DNA of 64,000 nucleotides from Chryseobacterium sp. LJ668. GTDB taxonomy: Bacteria > Bacteroidota > Bacteroidia > Flavobacteriales > Weeksellaceae. Numbering within the stretch: position 1 is the stretch's first letter; each line of letters begins with the position of its first letter. Under the pieces are notes generated by a model. That model ran no database searches. It had not been told where the DNA came from and worked only from the letters and a program-made list of their open reading frames with translations. The position numbers and the translations under genes are program-made. Location of the stretch: NCBI RefSeq assembly GCF_019613955.1, contig NZ_CP080443.1, positions 3,371,164 through 3,435,163 on the forward strand, written 5' to 3'. Positions 16,994-26,451 of the stretch are shown here, one piece after another.

Positions 16994-18598
16994 ATGAAAA
17001 AACTTTTATTAATTTGTTTTTTAGCAGGTTATAGTTTAAGCCAGGCTCAAACCGAATTGGTTTTTGTCTATTTTAACAGCAAACCCAATAAAACAGCTTT
17101 CTATGCCAATCCTTTGTCTGAGCTTTCTCAAAAGGCACTCGATCGACGTACTGCTTTAGGAATAGCCCTGAATGACCAGGACGCGCCGATTGAACAAAGC
17201 TACATCCAAAATCTTCAGAATTTAGGATTTACAATTACAGACTCCTCAAAATGGCTAAATGGTGTTGCCGTAAATGCCAATCAGGCTCAGGTTAATTTAA
17301 TCAAAGCTCAGCCTTTTGTGCAGTCTGTAGAAAGTTTTGCGAAAAACTCTTCATTGATATTAAAAACTCAAAATACCAATAAATGGGAAAGTTTCGAAAA
17401 AGCTCAAAAAGATTTGACAACATTTAATTATGGTTCAGGATCAGAACAGATTGATCAGATCAATCTAAGACCGCTTCATCTTGCGGGGTTCACAGGAAAC
17501 GGCGTTTCAATCGCGGTGATCGACACAGGTTTCCCTAATGTCAATACGGGCACGGCATTCTCCAGATTATGGACTAACAATAAAATTAAAGCCGGTTATG
17601 ATTTTGTGACAAAAACTACCAATATCTATAATACTTCTTTAAATGCACATGGGACCGTGGTATTAGGAGCAATTGGCGGATACATTCAAAATACTTTTGT
17701 AGGTTCTGCACCTGATGCAGATTTCTATCTTTACCGAAGCGAAAATGCGGCTGTAGAGGTTCCCGAAGAAGAGCTTTACTGGATCGAAGCTGCCGAAGAA
17801 GCCGACAGAAAAGGTGTAGATGTCATCACAACTTCTTTAGGCTATAACGTTTTCGATGACCCAAAATATAGCTATACTTACGCCCAAATGAACGGAACAA
17901 CTTCTTTTATTGCGAGAGCAAGCCAGATTGCCGCAAGTAAAGGAATTTTTGTTTTGATTGCGGCCGGAAATTCGGGTGAGCAAACCTGGCATTATATTAC
18001 AACACCTGGTGACAATGCACAGGTTTTCACCATCGGATCTGTAGATTCTGCAGGATTGTCTTCAGGATTTTCATCGTATGGGCCTAATTCTCTAGGTGTT
18101 ATAAAGCCCGATGCAAGCGCAAGAGGAACAGCTGCAACAACTGTTGATAACAATACTACAACTTCAGTCTCGGGGACATCAATTGCTACACCCATTGCTG
18201 CCGGCGGAGTTGCATGTCTGATACAGGCTTTTCCTACGATGAGCAGGGATTTAATGAAAACCAAATTAAGACAAACTGCTTCCCTTTTCCCCAATTATAC
18301 GGACCAAATGGGTTATGGGATTTTGAATTTCGGAAATTTATATAATTCAGTGTTGAATACTTCTGAACTGGTGAAAAAAGATAAATTTGCCATTTTCCCG
18401 AACCCAGTAAAAACAATTTTAAATATCGCAACTGAAGGTGAAGTCTCATCTCTTGAAGTGTATGATAATTTAGGAAAATTAGTTTTAAAATCAAAAAAAC
18501 AAAAATCAATCAACGTTCAGGATTTTTCTAATGGGACCTATTATCTGAAAATTCAGATGAAAGATCAGGTTTATTATGAGAAATTTTTGAAAGAATAA
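16994..18598 (+). CDS. Secreted subtilisin-like (S8) protease with type IX sorting domain
   Basis: Exported serine protease, 534 residues. A signal peptide (about 1-19, ending SQAQ) is followed by a propeptide region and an S8 catalytic domain with the full triad: Asp177 in AVIDTG, His219 in NAHGT and Ser396 in SGTSIATP. The oxyanion Asn326 lies in AAGNSG. The last 75 residues form a type A C-terminal sorting domain starting at FAIFPNPVKTILNI and ending in GTYYLKIQMKD, which directs secretion through the type IX system and then cleavage or surface attachment. A TATCTTTA -7-like sequence lies about 20 bases before the ATG. Confidence 0.95.
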   Translation: MKKLLLICFLAGYSLSQAQTELVFVYFNSKPNKTAFYANPLSELSQKALDRRTALGIALNDQDAPIEQSYIQNLQNLGFTITDSSKWLNGVAVNANQAQVNLIKAQPFVQSVESFAKNSSLILKTQNTNKWESFEKAQKDLTTFNYGSGSEQIDQINLRPLHLAGFTGNGVSIAVIDTGFPNVNTGTAFSRLWTNNKIKAGYDFVTKTTNIYNTSLNAHGTVVLGAIGGYIQNTFVGSAPDADFYLYRSENAAVEVPEEELYWIEAAEEADRKGVDVITTSLGYNVFDDPKYSYTYAQMNGTTSFIARASQIAASKGIFVLIAAGNSGEQTWHYITTPGDNAQVFTIGSVDSAGLSSGFSSYGPNSLGVIKPDASARGTAATTVDNNTTTSVSGTSIATPIAAGGVACLIQAFPTMSRDLMKTKLRQTASLFPNYTDQMGYGILNFGNLYNSVLNTSELVKKDKFAIFPNPVKTILNIATEGEVSSLEVYDNLGKLVLKSKKQKSINVQDFSNGTYYLKIQMKDQVYYEKFLKE

Positions 18599-18626
18599 AA
18601 ACCCTTAATTATAAGTTGAAAATTGG

Positions 18627-19013
18627 ATGTTTAAAACAATTTTAACAGTACTATTTATTTTACAATTTTTTTACTGTAAATCTCAAATTATTGATTCTGA
18701 TAATGATGGAATAAGGGATGAAGAAGATGCATGCCCAAAAATCGCAGGGATAAGTGACAGCCATGGATGCCTGGGAATTAGTAAAGAAGAATACGCCGTA
18801 AACAACCAAAGACAATTACAACAGTTTACAGAATTTGAAAACAGTTTTAACTTTAAACAACTATCAAGTTTAATTACACAGAAACTAAAAAAGAAGTATT
18901 TTGAAAAGAGTGATATAATTCTACTAAATTTTAGATACGAGGAATGGGGAAATGACATCAGCAGCTCAAAACCTAGATTACCATTAGATAATGTAATATT
19001 CGTCAAAATTTAA
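18627..19013 (+). CDS. Exported protein with thrombospondin type 3 repeat; possible upstream half of a frameshifted gene
   Basis: 128 residues. A hydrophobic N-terminus (about 1-18) resembles a signal peptide. It is followed by a Ca-binding thrombospondin type 3-like motif, DSDNDGIRDEEDACPKIAG, near residues 23-41. The remainder is unrecognised. The frame stops at 19011-19013, and the next frame, 8 bases on, carries on as a protein-like sequence. One extra A in the AAAA run at 19005-19008 would join them in frame (VKNLTNNLWNKENF). So this may be the first half of one roughly 270-residue protein. It lies 28 bases after the subtilase gene and may be co-transcribed with it. Confidence 0.65.
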   Translation: MFKTILTVLFILQFFYCKSQIIDSDNDGIRDEEDACPKIAGISDSHGCLGISKEEYAVNNQRQLQQFTEFENSFNFKQLSSLITQKLKKKYFEKSDIILLNFRYEEWGNDISSSKPRLPLDNVIFVKI

Positions 19014-19021
19014 CTAATAAT

Positions 19022-19435
19022 TTGTGGAACAAAGAAAATTTCGAAAATTTTATGAAAACTAATCGTAGAAAAAAAATAGTTCTCGTACAATCACTACAAT
19101 ATCCAGATAATATATTTGTAAATAATTTTGAACATCAAAACCCCTTCATTAAAAAATTTGAAAGCGGAAAAGTTTTAACTGATAGAAAATTCATAACACG
19201 TCCGCCGCAAGAATTATCCTATTATAGTTATTATAAAAAAACTGACAATAGACCGTTAACACTTGGTGATGATGTATATAGGTATTCGGGACTGGCAATT
19301 TATTTATCTCACAAAAATAATTTTGTTAAAGCAGATTATTATTATAATTTTAAAATTTCAGTCTCAAAATTTTTCAAATTCGAAAAAGGTAAATGGCAAG
19401 AAAGCAGTCTTACAGAATTTGAAAAACTTAATTGA
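19022..19435 (+). CDS. Unknown protein; possible downstream half of a frameshifted gene
   Basis: About 137 residues if read from a TTG at 19022; no good ATG stands at the front, which itself suggests that it is not an independent gene. The sequence is soluble-looking and rich in Lys, Phe, Asn and Tyr, with no recognised domain. The codon pattern matches the preceding frame. A -1 shift at the A-run near 19005 would fuse both. It could be a decayed gene, a sequencing slip or two real small genes; the fused form seems most natural. Confidence 0.5.
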   Translation: MWNKENFENFMKTNRRKKIVLVQSLQYPDNIFVNNFEHQNPFIKKFESGKVLTDRKFITRPPQELSYYSYYKKTDNRPLTLGDDVYRYSGLAIYLSHKNNFVKADYYYNFKISVSKFFKFEKGKWQESSLTEFEKLN

Positions 19436-19436
19436 T

Positions 19437-19480
19437 AAAAATCACCAATGAAATATAATTACTTTTGGTTGGTGATTTTT
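19437..19480. terminator. Bidirectional intrinsic terminator
   Basis: AAAATCACCAA pairs with TTGGTGATTTT across a 21-base AT-rich loop, with a T-run after it. It lies just past the stop of the plus-strand gene and upstream of the convergent PEP carboxylase stop. Confidence 0.75.
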
Positions 19481-19541
19481 GAGGTTTGGTCTAAATTAAA
19501 TAGACATATTTTAAGTACACATTAAACTAAATTATGTGACT

Positions 19542-22076
19542 TTAAGCCGAATTTCTACTCGCATTAATATTTCCAAAAAGCGATCTTGTTACCAGTTTTT
19601 CATACGCTTCCTTGTTTCCTTCACCTTTCTGAATTTTCATTAAAGCGTATTGCTGAATGCTCAACAACGGAAGTACAATTTTCTCACGTATTTTCACAGA
19701 TTTTCTTGACAACGGATCTTCTTCCTGAAGCATCGTAAAACCTGTCAGTTCAAGCATGATATCTTTTGAAAGATTGTATTCTTCGAAAAGCACATTCCAG
19801 AATTCACCGAATTTCGGATTGTCTTTGATGTAATAGGTTAACGGAAAATACGATTTGTTCATGCTCATCATCGAGTTTAATACTAAAGTTTTAAAGAAAT
19901 CAGAACCTCTGTACAATTCTCTCACTTCATTAAATCTGCCCTCATCTTTCAATTGCTGCATCGCAAAACCAAAGCCAAAAAATCCAGGAACGTTCTGTTT
20001 AAGCTGTGACCATGATCCCACAAAAGGTATAGCTCTCAAATCTTCAAATTTCAGTTCATTTCCACCACCGCGTTTTGAAGGTCGGCTTCCGATATTGGTT
20101 TTTCCGTAATATTCTAGCGTGCTCATCTCCTGAAGATAAGGCACAAACATGGGATGCGCTTTTAAATCTGAATATTTTTTATAACTGATATTGGCCAGCT
20201 CAAGAATCAGAGCTCTTTCTTTTTCCGTAAGATCTTTTTTAGAGTTTTTAAAAACATCATTTTCAACGCCAGCCGTCAGAAGCTGTTCAAAATTATATTT
20301 TGCCTGCTCTTTATTTCCAAAAATGCTTGTAATGGTCTGTCCCTGAATGGTCAATTCAATTTTATTATTGGCAATTGTTTTTCCCTGGGAAGCATAGAAA
20401 TCGTGGGTTTTGCCTCCGCCTCTAGCCGGCGGACCACCTCTACCGTCGAAAAAAACAACTTTAATTCCGTTTTCTTCTGACAGTTTAGTGAGCACTTCTT
20501 TGGCTTTGTAAATTTCCCAGTTGGCTTTCAGATAACCACCATCTTTAGTTCCGTCGGAGAAACCGAGCATAATCGTCTGCTGATTTCCTCTACGTTCCAA
20601 ATGTTTTTGATAAATTGGATTTTCGTATAAATCTTTCATCACCTTTTCGGCATTATCAAGACCTTCCATCGTCTCAAATAGCGGAACAATATCCATATTA
20701 ATTTCTTCATCTCTGTACCCCGAAATTTTGAAAAATGCATACACATTCATCACATCTTTCACCGCATCAGAATTGGAAATAATATACCGATTCATCCCTC
20801 GATGTCCGTTTGCTAACTGAATATCTTTTATCTGTACAACATTGAGTAAGGTGTCTTTTACAATATCATTAAAATCACCGGCATTTATTTTTTCTGAAAG
20901 CTGAATCAGCTGATTAAATTTTTCTTCATGACTTGCTTCAGATTCACCCAACTGAGCTCTGTAGACATCATCAATCACCTGCTGATGAATCCTGCTGTCT
21001 TGTCTGATATCTAAAGTGGCAAAGTGAGTCCCGAAGATTTTTACTCGATCTCTGAAGTTTTCAAGCTGGTCTAAGAACAGCGAATTATGCTGACTTATCA
21101 ATATTTCCTCTGCGTCATCAAGCCTTTTGATTATATGTTCCGCAGTGATTATTTCATTTCTAAAAATAGCACTGTACAATTCTGCACTCAACTGTCCTAA
21201 AATTTCTGAAACACCCCTGAAGCTCAATCTTCTTCTGACATCTTTCAGATTTCCATAATAAGATTTTAAAATTGCAGAGCGCAGTTCTTCAGAAACTCTT
21301 TTTGTAACATCAGCAGTAACAAAAGGATTTCCGTCTCGGTCACCTCCCGGCCAAAAGCCGAGCTGAATTAAATCCTCATGCAAATGATAATGCTCTGTAC
21401 CAAAAGTTTTTTTTATTTTAGTGAACAACTCACCAATGGTATCATAATAAACATATCTCAGATAATGAATGATGCTCAAAGCCTCATCAATCGGAGTTGG
21501 TTTTTCTTTATTGACGAAAGGCGTTTTCCCTAACTGCTGCAAAAGCATGTCGATATTGGTAATCGAATCATCGGTAATAGACTTTCTTAAATCATGCAGA
21601 ATTCTCTGAACCGAACTTGGATAAAACTGTGTAGGGTGAGCCGTAAAAACCACTTTTACTGTAAAATCCCGTAGCTTTTCGCGCACTTTTTCTAATTTAT
21701 GATCCTGCAACGAACGCTCAAAAAGATTGGTCGCGGTTCCGCTGTCACTTTCAGAATGCAAATTCGGAAATGCTGCATCTTCAATACTGTCAAACAAAAC
21801 CACCTGTCTTTCTATATACTGAATGATTTTAAACAGCAATTCTAATTTTTGTTCTTCTGTCTGCAGATCTGTATGATTGGTAAAGAATTCTTCTACGATA
21901 TCTTCAGGAGTTTTCCCTGATTGATAACCTTCTTTACTTTCTTCATACAGAAAAGGAAGAAGCATCCCGATATTGGTCATTTTATCATAAGGGAGGCTCA
22001 TAAATAATGAGTTGTAAATCTGAAATTTATTTTCTACAATCTGCCTGAATTTTTCTGTGCGCTGGTCTTGTCTCAT
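19542..22076 (-). CDS. ppc: Phosphoenolpyruvate carboxylase
   Basis: Anaplerotic enzyme that carboxylates PEP with bicarbonate to oxaloacetate, feeding the TCA cycle; cytosolic. 844 residues, close to the usual 880-930. Catalytic His147 is in VVFTAHPTQ. The second active-site block GFWPGGDRDGNPFV is near 240, the third LGFSDGTKDGGYL near 495, and the glycine-rich loop FFDGRGGPPARGGG near 545. The C-terminal end NINASRNSA resembles the conserved family terminus. A TACATTTG -7-type box (CAAATGTA at 22081-22088 on plus) ends four bases before the ATG, suggesting a leaderless transcript. Confidence 0.97.
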   Translation of the reverse strand: MRQDQRTEKFRQIVENKFQIYNSLFMSLPYDKMTNIGMLLPFLYEESKEGYQSGKTPEDIVEEFFTNHTDLQTEEQKLELLFKIIQYIERQVVLFDSIEDAAFPNLHSESDSGTATNLFERSLQDHKLEKVREKLRDFTVKVVFTAHPTQFYPSSVQRILHDLRKSITDDSITNIDMLLQQLGKTPFVNKEKPTPIDEALSIIHYLRYVYYDTIGELFTKIKKTFGTEHYHLHEDLIQLGFWPGGDRDGNPFVTADVTKRVSEELRSAILKSYYGNLKDVRRRLSFRGVSEILGQLSAELYSAIFRNEIITAEHIIKRLDDAEEILISQHNSLFLDQLENFRDRVKIFGTHFATLDIRQDSRIHQQVIDDVYRAQLGESEASHEEKFNQLIQLSEKINAGDFNDIVKDTLLNVVQIKDIQLANGHRGMNRYIISNSDAVKDVMNVYAFFKISGYRDEEINMDIVPLFETMEGLDNAEKVMKDLYENPIYQKHLERRGNQQTIMLGFSDGTKDGGYLKANWEIYKAKEVLTKLSEENGIKVVFFDGRGGPPARGGGKTHDFYASQGKTIANNKIELTIQGQTITSIFGNKEQAKYNFEQLLTAGVENDVFKNSKKDLTEKERALILELANISYKKYSDLKAHPMFVPYLQEMSTLEYYGKTNIGSRPSKRGGGNELKFEDLRAIPFVGSWSQLKQNVPGFFGFGFAMQQLKDEGRFNEVRELYRGSDFFKTLVLNSMMSMNKSYFPLTYYIKDNPKFGEFWNVLFEEYNLSKDIMLELTGFTMLQEEDPLSRKSVKIREKIVLPLLSIQQYALMKIQKGEGNKEAYEKLVTRSLFGNINASRNSA

Positions 22077-22080
22077 ACAA

Positions 22081-22088
22081 CAAATGTA
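22081..22088 (-). promoter_or_regulatory. Promoter -7 box of ppc
   Basis: On the minus strand TACATTTG matches TAnnTTTG. Four bases separate it from the ppc ATG. No TTTG is seen at 19-base spacing, so only the -7 element supports this. Confidence 0.45.
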
Positions 22089-22525
22089 AAGTTTTTTGTA
22101 TTCAATTATTATTTTTCGGGATGATTTTTACAAAAAATTTAGCACAAATAGTCAAATTGCAATCGATTACATACATCATTTATTCTGCATGAATGATGCG
22201 GTTTGATGAATCATATTTATTAAAATTGAAATGCTAAGAATAGAAAAAAATTCCAGTTCCGCTCCATTTGATATAAATTAAAAGAGGTGATACTTGTTTA
22301 TTCATATAGAAAAATATTCTTCGTTAATCTCAGACATTTTGAAATGTAAAAATGATGAGAAAAAAAATATTATTTTTTTTTAAATTCAAAATCGCAACTT
22401 ATCAAACTTATTTTGAGCAACATACAGCACCATCATCTTCTATGTATCATCAAATAGGGAATTTTATACTGTCAGGTTATTTTATTTTTTGTAATTTAGA
22501 TTTTATTTATTCTAAACCAATCACA
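22089..22525. other. Intergenic region between ppc and a small membrane protein
   Basis: AT-rich spacer with no recognised RNA or repeat. An open frame enters it on the plus strand from 22352, but the part before 22526 reads as random aromatic-rich sequence and is treated as non-coding. Confidence 0.55.
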
Positions 22526-22813
22526 ATGCAAAAGAAGATATTCTCGGATCAAAGCCTGGAAGAATTAAAACGTACGAAAAAAAAATATCAGTCTACAATA
22601 ATAATCTTCACCTTAATTATCTTACTATTCACAGGAATTGTTATTTACATTACAAATAAAAATGGCTTTTCGATTTTCACAATATTTCCGCTAATTTTTA
22701 TTCCTATCTATATTTACACTTTATTAAAACTAAAGAAGGTAAAAGACGAAATCAAGACAAGATCTTCTTACATCCGTTTACAAAATAAAATTAAAGAAAA
22801 CGATTCGAACTGA
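22526..22813 (+). CDS. Small two-pass membrane protein of unknown function
   Basis: 95 residues when started at the ATG at 22526. The sequence opens with a hydrophilic helix MQKKIFSDQSLEELKRTKKK, then two hydrophobic segments at about 24-42 and 49-67, then a charged C-terminal helix. This layout resembles short flavobacterial membrane proteins sometimes called redox-active disulfide protein 2, though no cysteine pair is present here. A longer frame begins at 22352, but its extra 58 residues look non-coding. Function unknown. Confidence 0.65.
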   Translation: MQKKIFSDQSLEELKRTKKKYQSTIIIFTLIILLFTGIVIYITNKNGFSIFTIFPLIFIPIYIYTLLKLKKVKDEIKTRSSYIRLQNKIKENDSN

Positions 22814-22907
22814 TATTTTTAAAACAACTCAAAATTCCATCGTTTTATTAAAACATAATCATTCAAATTTTAAACATTTATTAACTGAAATTTCATCATC
22901 CGATGCG

Positions 22908-22915
22908 TACATTTG
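22908..22915 (+). promoter_or_regulatory. Promoter -7 box of the alcohol dehydrogenase gene
   Basis: TACATTTG matches TAnnTTTG and lies 20 bases before the ATG at 22936. It sits downstream of an earlier in-frame ATG at 22903, which supports 22936 as the true start. No TTTG is found at -33. Confidence 0.45.
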
Positions 22916-22935
22916 ATCTAAATAAATTTAGAACA

Positions 22936-24099
22936 ATGCTTAATTTCGAATTTAAAAATCCCACAAAAATATTTTTCGGTAAGGGAGAAATTGCCAAAAT
23001 TTCAAAAGAAATCCCACAAGATGCAAGAATTTTAATGATCTATGGCAGTGGAAGCATCAAAACCAACGGCATTTACGAGCAGGTAAAGCAAACTTTGAAA
23101 GATTATGATCTCTTTGAGTTCGGAGGTATTCCTGCCAATCCTGAATATGAAGTTTTGGTGAAGGCTTTACAAGATATCAAAGAAAACAAGATTACCTATC
23201 TGCTCGCTGTAGGAGGCGGTTCTGTGATTGACGGAGTGAAATTTCTATCTGCAGCAGCCAATTACGAAGGCGAACCGTGGGAAATTTTGAAAAAGCCTAT
23301 TAGAACCTTGGAAGGTAAAGGAATGCCATTCGGGACTATTTTAACGTTACCGGCAACCGGATCAGAAATGAATTCAGGATATGTAATCTCGAGAAGAGAA
23401 ACTAGGGAGAAATTATCTTCAGGCGGACCAGGGCTGTTTCCTCAATTCTCGGTTTTGGATCCTGAGGTTGTAAAATCTATTCCGAAAAAACAGATTGCGA
23501 ATGGTATTGCTGATGCTTATACTCACGTTTTGGAACAATATATGACTTTCCCGTCTTCTGCAGATCTCCAGGAGAGGATTGCAGAGAGCATTTTGATCAG
23601 TCTCCAGGAAACCGCGCCAAAAGTAATGGCTGAAAATTTTGATTATGATGCAGCTGGAAATTTTATGTGGTGTTGTACCATGGCTCTTAACGGCCTTATT
23701 CAAAAGGGAGTAATCACCGATTGGGCAGTTCATGCAATGGGCCATGAGCTAACTGCTTATTACGGTATTGATCACGCAAGAACTCTCGCAGTAATCGCAC
23801 CTTCTCATTACCGCTATAATTTCGAAAATAAAAAGGAAAAATTAGCTCAATACGCTGAAAGAGTTTGGAAAATAACTGAAGGAAATACAGAACAAAAAGC
23901 TGAAGCTGCTATCAGGAAAATGGAAGAGTTTTTCCACAGTCTGCATATTCAGACCAGACTTTCAGATTATACTGATGATTACCTCAACACTGCAGAACGT
24001 GTTGAGAAAGCTTTTACGGAAAGAAATTGGATTGGATTGGGTGAACATAAAAAACTGACTCCTCAGGACGCATACAAAATTGTGGAGATGAGTTATTAG
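22936..24099 (+). CDS. Iron-type NADPH-dependent alcohol/aldehyde dehydrogenase (YqhD-like)
   Basis: Cytosolic group III alcohol dehydrogenase that reduces short-chain aldehydes, in relatives with NADPH. From the ATG at 22936 the product has 387 residues, the same as E. coli YqhD, and begins FEFKNPTKIFFGKG like its relatives; an earlier ATG at 22903 adds 11 unrelated residues and is rejected. The dinucleotide motif is GGGSVIDGVKF. Metal ligands are expected at the Asp in GIADAYTHVLEQY and at the histidines of HAMGHELTAYYGIDHARTLAV. Relatives protect against lipid-derived aldehydes. It is monocistronic. Confidence 0.92.
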   Translation: MLNFEFKNPTKIFFGKGEIAKISKEIPQDARILMIYGSGSIKTNGIYEQVKQTLKDYDLFEFGGIPANPEYEVLVKALQDIKENKITYLLAVGGGSVIDGVKFLSAAANYEGEPWEILKKPIRTLEGKGMPFGTILTLPATGSEMNSGYVISRRETREKLSSGGPGLFPQFSVLDPEVVKSIPKKQIANGIADAYTHVLEQYMTFPSSADLQERIAESILISLQETAPKVMAENFDYDAAGNFMWCCTMALNGLIQKGVITDWAVHAMGHELTAYYGIDHARTLAVIAPSHYRYNFENKKEKLAQYAERVWKITEGNTEQKAEAAIRKMEEFFHSLHIQTRLSDYTDDYLNTAERVEKAFTERNWIGLGEHKKLTPQDAYKIVEMSY

Positions 24100-24264
24100 A
24101 ATAACAGTTTAAGTTGGATGACCATTCAGTGTTGATTTCCCAGATTAAATCTATGCTTCTTTTTTGAAATTGTCTTTTTTACAAACATTCATCTAAAAAA
24201 CCTTAATTTCATTATAAATATTTCAAATTTATTTATATTTTAGCATATTCTAAAATTTGTGAAA

Positions 24265-24723
24265 ATGAAAAAATACTTACTTTTATTTGCCTTTGCTGGT
24301 TTGGCACTTACTTCGTGCGAAGATGATGACGTTCAACACTTTGAAATGGATATGCTGAAAGGTGAATGGAAGGTTTCTAAAGCTGAAATTATTTCAGGAG
24401 CAGACAATAAAACTGTAATTTCAACTGATACCCCTACAGGCTGTAACGCGAAAAGCACAACTGAATTCAGAATTGATTTTTATGCAGCATATACAGCTGT
24501 AACCGGTGTAGGAGCTACATGTACCAGTTCTAAAACTGAAGGAACTTACACTTATGATGCCGAAACGAAAGAATTGGTTATTAAATATAACAATGATACC
24601 GCAAGAAAATATAAGGTTGTCATTCTGAGCAGTTCAGAGCTAAGACTGATGGAAATGTTTGACAGTATAGATTACGACGGAGACACGGTCATCGATTACA
24701 CCTTTATCAATTACGTAAGATAA
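24265..24723 (+). CDS. Lipocalin-like lipoprotein
   Basis: 152-residue predicted lipoprotein with lipobox LTSC, so Cys18 is lipidated, followed by acidic residues EDDD. The body starts with LKGEWKVSKAEI, the typical beginning of the flavobacterial lipocalin-like domain, and ends in TAREYK-like and beta-rich strands (KYKVVILSSSELRLMEMF). Such proteins are small beta-barrels of unknown ligand. The ATG at 24265 is preferred over a GTG two codons upstream. A strong terminator follows 9 bases after the stop. Confidence 0.82.
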   Translation: MKKYLLLFAFAGLALTSCEDDDVQHFEMDMLKGEWKVSKAEIISGADNKTVISTDTPTGCNAKSTTEFRIDFYAAYTAVTGVGATCTSSKTEGTYTYDAETKELVIKYNNDTARKYKVVILSSSELRLMEMFDSIDYDGDTVIDYTFINYVR

Positions 24724-24732
24724 GTTAACAAG

Positions 24733-24757
24733 CTCCCGAAAATCTCGGGAGTTTTTT
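24733..24757 (+). terminator. Intrinsic terminator
   Basis: CTCCCGA pairs with TCGGGAG around a five-base loop and is followed by TTTTTT. It lies directly after the lipocalin-like gene. Confidence 0.92.
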
Positions 24758-24788
24758 ATTCTATTTATTTTAACTAAAAATCAGAATA

Positions 24789-25445
24789 ATGAAGAAAATC
24801 ATTTCAGCATTTCTATTGCTGACCTCTATCCTTATTTTTTCACAGAAAGAAAAACCGATGTTTTGGCAGGACATTGAAAATTTTAAGAAATCAGATCTTA
24901 AAAAATCCTCTCCGAAAAATGCTATTTTGCTCATCGGAAGCTCATCTTTTACTAAATGGCAGGATGTTGCAGATTATTTTCCAGGTAAAATAATCATTAA
25001 CAGAGGTTTTGGAGGTTCAAGATTAACAGATTTAAATTTTTATTCTGAAGATTTACTCAAACCCTATCAACCCAAACAAATTATTATCTATTGCGGTGAA
25101 AATGATTTTGCTGATGATGAAAGATTAAAAGCTGATGTCGTAGTGGATAGATTTAAAACATTTTACATAAAAATACGTGAAAAGTTTCCGAATATTGAAG
25201 TTGATTACATTTCAATAAAATATTCTCCGAGCCGCGAAAAACTCTGGCCTCAAATGACAGAAGCTAATGAGAAAATTGCAAAATTTATGAAGAAGGAAAA
25301 GAACGCAGAATTTATTGACATTACAAAAACAATGAATGATTCTAATGGAAATGTAAGAAAAGACCTTTTTCTAAATGATATGCTTCATATAACTCCGGAG
25401 GGGTACCAACTTTGGGCAAAAGTGATAAAACCTTATCTAAAATAA
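24789..25445 (+). CDS. Secreted SGNH/GDSL-type hydrolase
   Basis: Predicted exported esterase-like hydrolase of 218 residues, with an N-terminal signal peptide (about 1-18, ending IFSQ). SGNH blocks are present: Ser51 in LIGSSSF, the block II glycine in NRGFGGSRL, the block III Asn in YCGENDFADD, and the catalytic Asp/His in LNDMLHITPEGY. Substrates in this family range from acyl esters to acetylated glycans, so none is assigned. The next gene begins 7 bases after its stop, so the pair is an operon with the TPR protein. Confidence 0.92.
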   Translation: MKKIISAFLLLTSILIFSQKEKPMFWQDIENFKKSDLKKSSPKNAILLIGSSSFTKWQDVADYFPGKIIINRGFGGSRLTDLNFYSEDLLKPYQPKQIIIYCGENDFADDERLKADVVVDRFKTFYIKIREKFPNIEVDYISIKYSPSREKLWPQMTEANEKIAKFMKKEKNAEFIDITKTMNDSNGNVRKDLFLNDMLHITPEGYQLWAKVIKPYLK

Positions 25446-25452
25446 TTACAAC

Positions 25453-26418
25453 ATGATAAAAAAACAGCTAACCACTTTAATTGCATTAGTCATCTGTTGC
25501 TTAAGTTTTGCACAGAAGACCCCAAACAATAAAAAATTGATTCAGGAACTCTCTGACAATGCCTGTAAATGTGTAGATTCCATAGAAATTTTTAACAGAG
25601 ATAAATCGGATATCATAAAAGATGTTCACGGTTGCATTGACAAGCATACAGGTGCTTTACAATTAGGTTCTCTTCTTTCAACTGTTGATGAACTGTCTAA
25701 AAACGCTCCTGAAGTAGATGGTAAAAAAGAAGTGAATATCAATCTTGATCTTGATAAAGATTCTAAGCAATATATAGAAAGTTATAATGAGATTGAACGT
25801 TATATGATGAAAAACTGCTCAAGTCTAAAAGATGCAGTAAATGTTGCAGAAAGCAAAATAGAAAAAGTCACTAAAAATGATGAAGCTTTAGACTTTTATC
25901 ACAAAGCAATTGAAGCATCAAAAAAAGAAGATTGGGTAGAAGCAATAAAAAATTATGAGAGAGCTGTAAAAAAAGATCCATCTTATACCTATGCATGGGA
26001 TAATTTGGGGTTGTGCTACAGAAGAATTGGAGAATATGATAAAGCTCTTGAGGCGTATAAAAAATCTCTTGAAGCAGATCCTGCAGGAAAAATGCCGTTG
26101 CAGAACATTCCCGTCATATACATTTACAAAAAAGAATATCAAAAAGCTATTGACGCTTACTTAAAATTAGATAAAGTACATCCCGGAGATCCTGAAGTAT
26201 ATTACGGAATTGGAAATGTCTATTTCTCAGGTATCAAAGATGATGAAAAAGCATTAGACTACATCTGTAAAGCCTACAGAATTTATAATGACCAGAAATC
26301 GCCTTACAGAACAGATGCAGAAAGCATACTATCATTAATATATAAAAATATGAAGGAAAAAGGACAGACCGAAAAATTTAAAGAAATTCTGAAAAAAAAC
26401 AACATAGATATTAAATAA
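25453..26418 (+). CDS. Exported TPR-repeat protein
   Basis: 321 residues with a signal peptide (about 1-20, ending LSFAQ). Residues 30-130 hold a Cys-containing helical region. This is followed by at least three tetratricopeptide repeats at about 140-265, seen in DFYHKAIEASKKEDWVEAIK, YAWDNLGLCYRRIGEYDKAL and PEVYYGIGNVYFSG. TPR arrays serve as protein-binding scaffolds, here in the periplasm. The partner is unknown; the adjacent SGNH hydrolase is co-transcribed. A symmetric terminator follows. Confidence 0.85.
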   Translation: MIKKQLTTLIALVICCLSFAQKTPNNKKLIQELSDNACKCVDSIEIFNRDKSDIIKDVHGCIDKHTGALQLGSLLSTVDELSKNAPEVDGKKEVNINLDLDKDSKQYIESYNEIERYMMKNCSSLKDAVNVAESKIEKVTKNDEALDFYHKAIEASKKEDWVEAIKNYERAVKKDPSYTYAWDNLGLCYRRIGEYDKALEAYKKSLEADPAGKMPLQNIPVIYIYKKEYQKAIDAYLKLDKVHPGDPEVYYGIGNVYFSGIKDDEKALDYICKAYRIYNDQKSPYRTDAESILSLIYKNMKEKGQTEKFKEILKKNNIDIK

Positions 26419-26422
26419 ACAA

Positions 26423-26450
26423 AAAACGATTCCAAATTGGAATCGTTTTT
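26423..26450. terminator. Bidirectional intrinsic terminator
   Basis: AAAACGATTCC and GGAATCGTTTT pair around a five-base AAATT loop, with T-runs on both strands, between convergent genes. Confidence 0.92.
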
Positions 26451-26451
26451 C

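Noticed and set aside
22352..22525. Upstream extension of the small membrane protein at 22526
   Set aside because: The additional 58 residues look random and precede a natural hydrophilic start; the ATG at 22526 is preferred.
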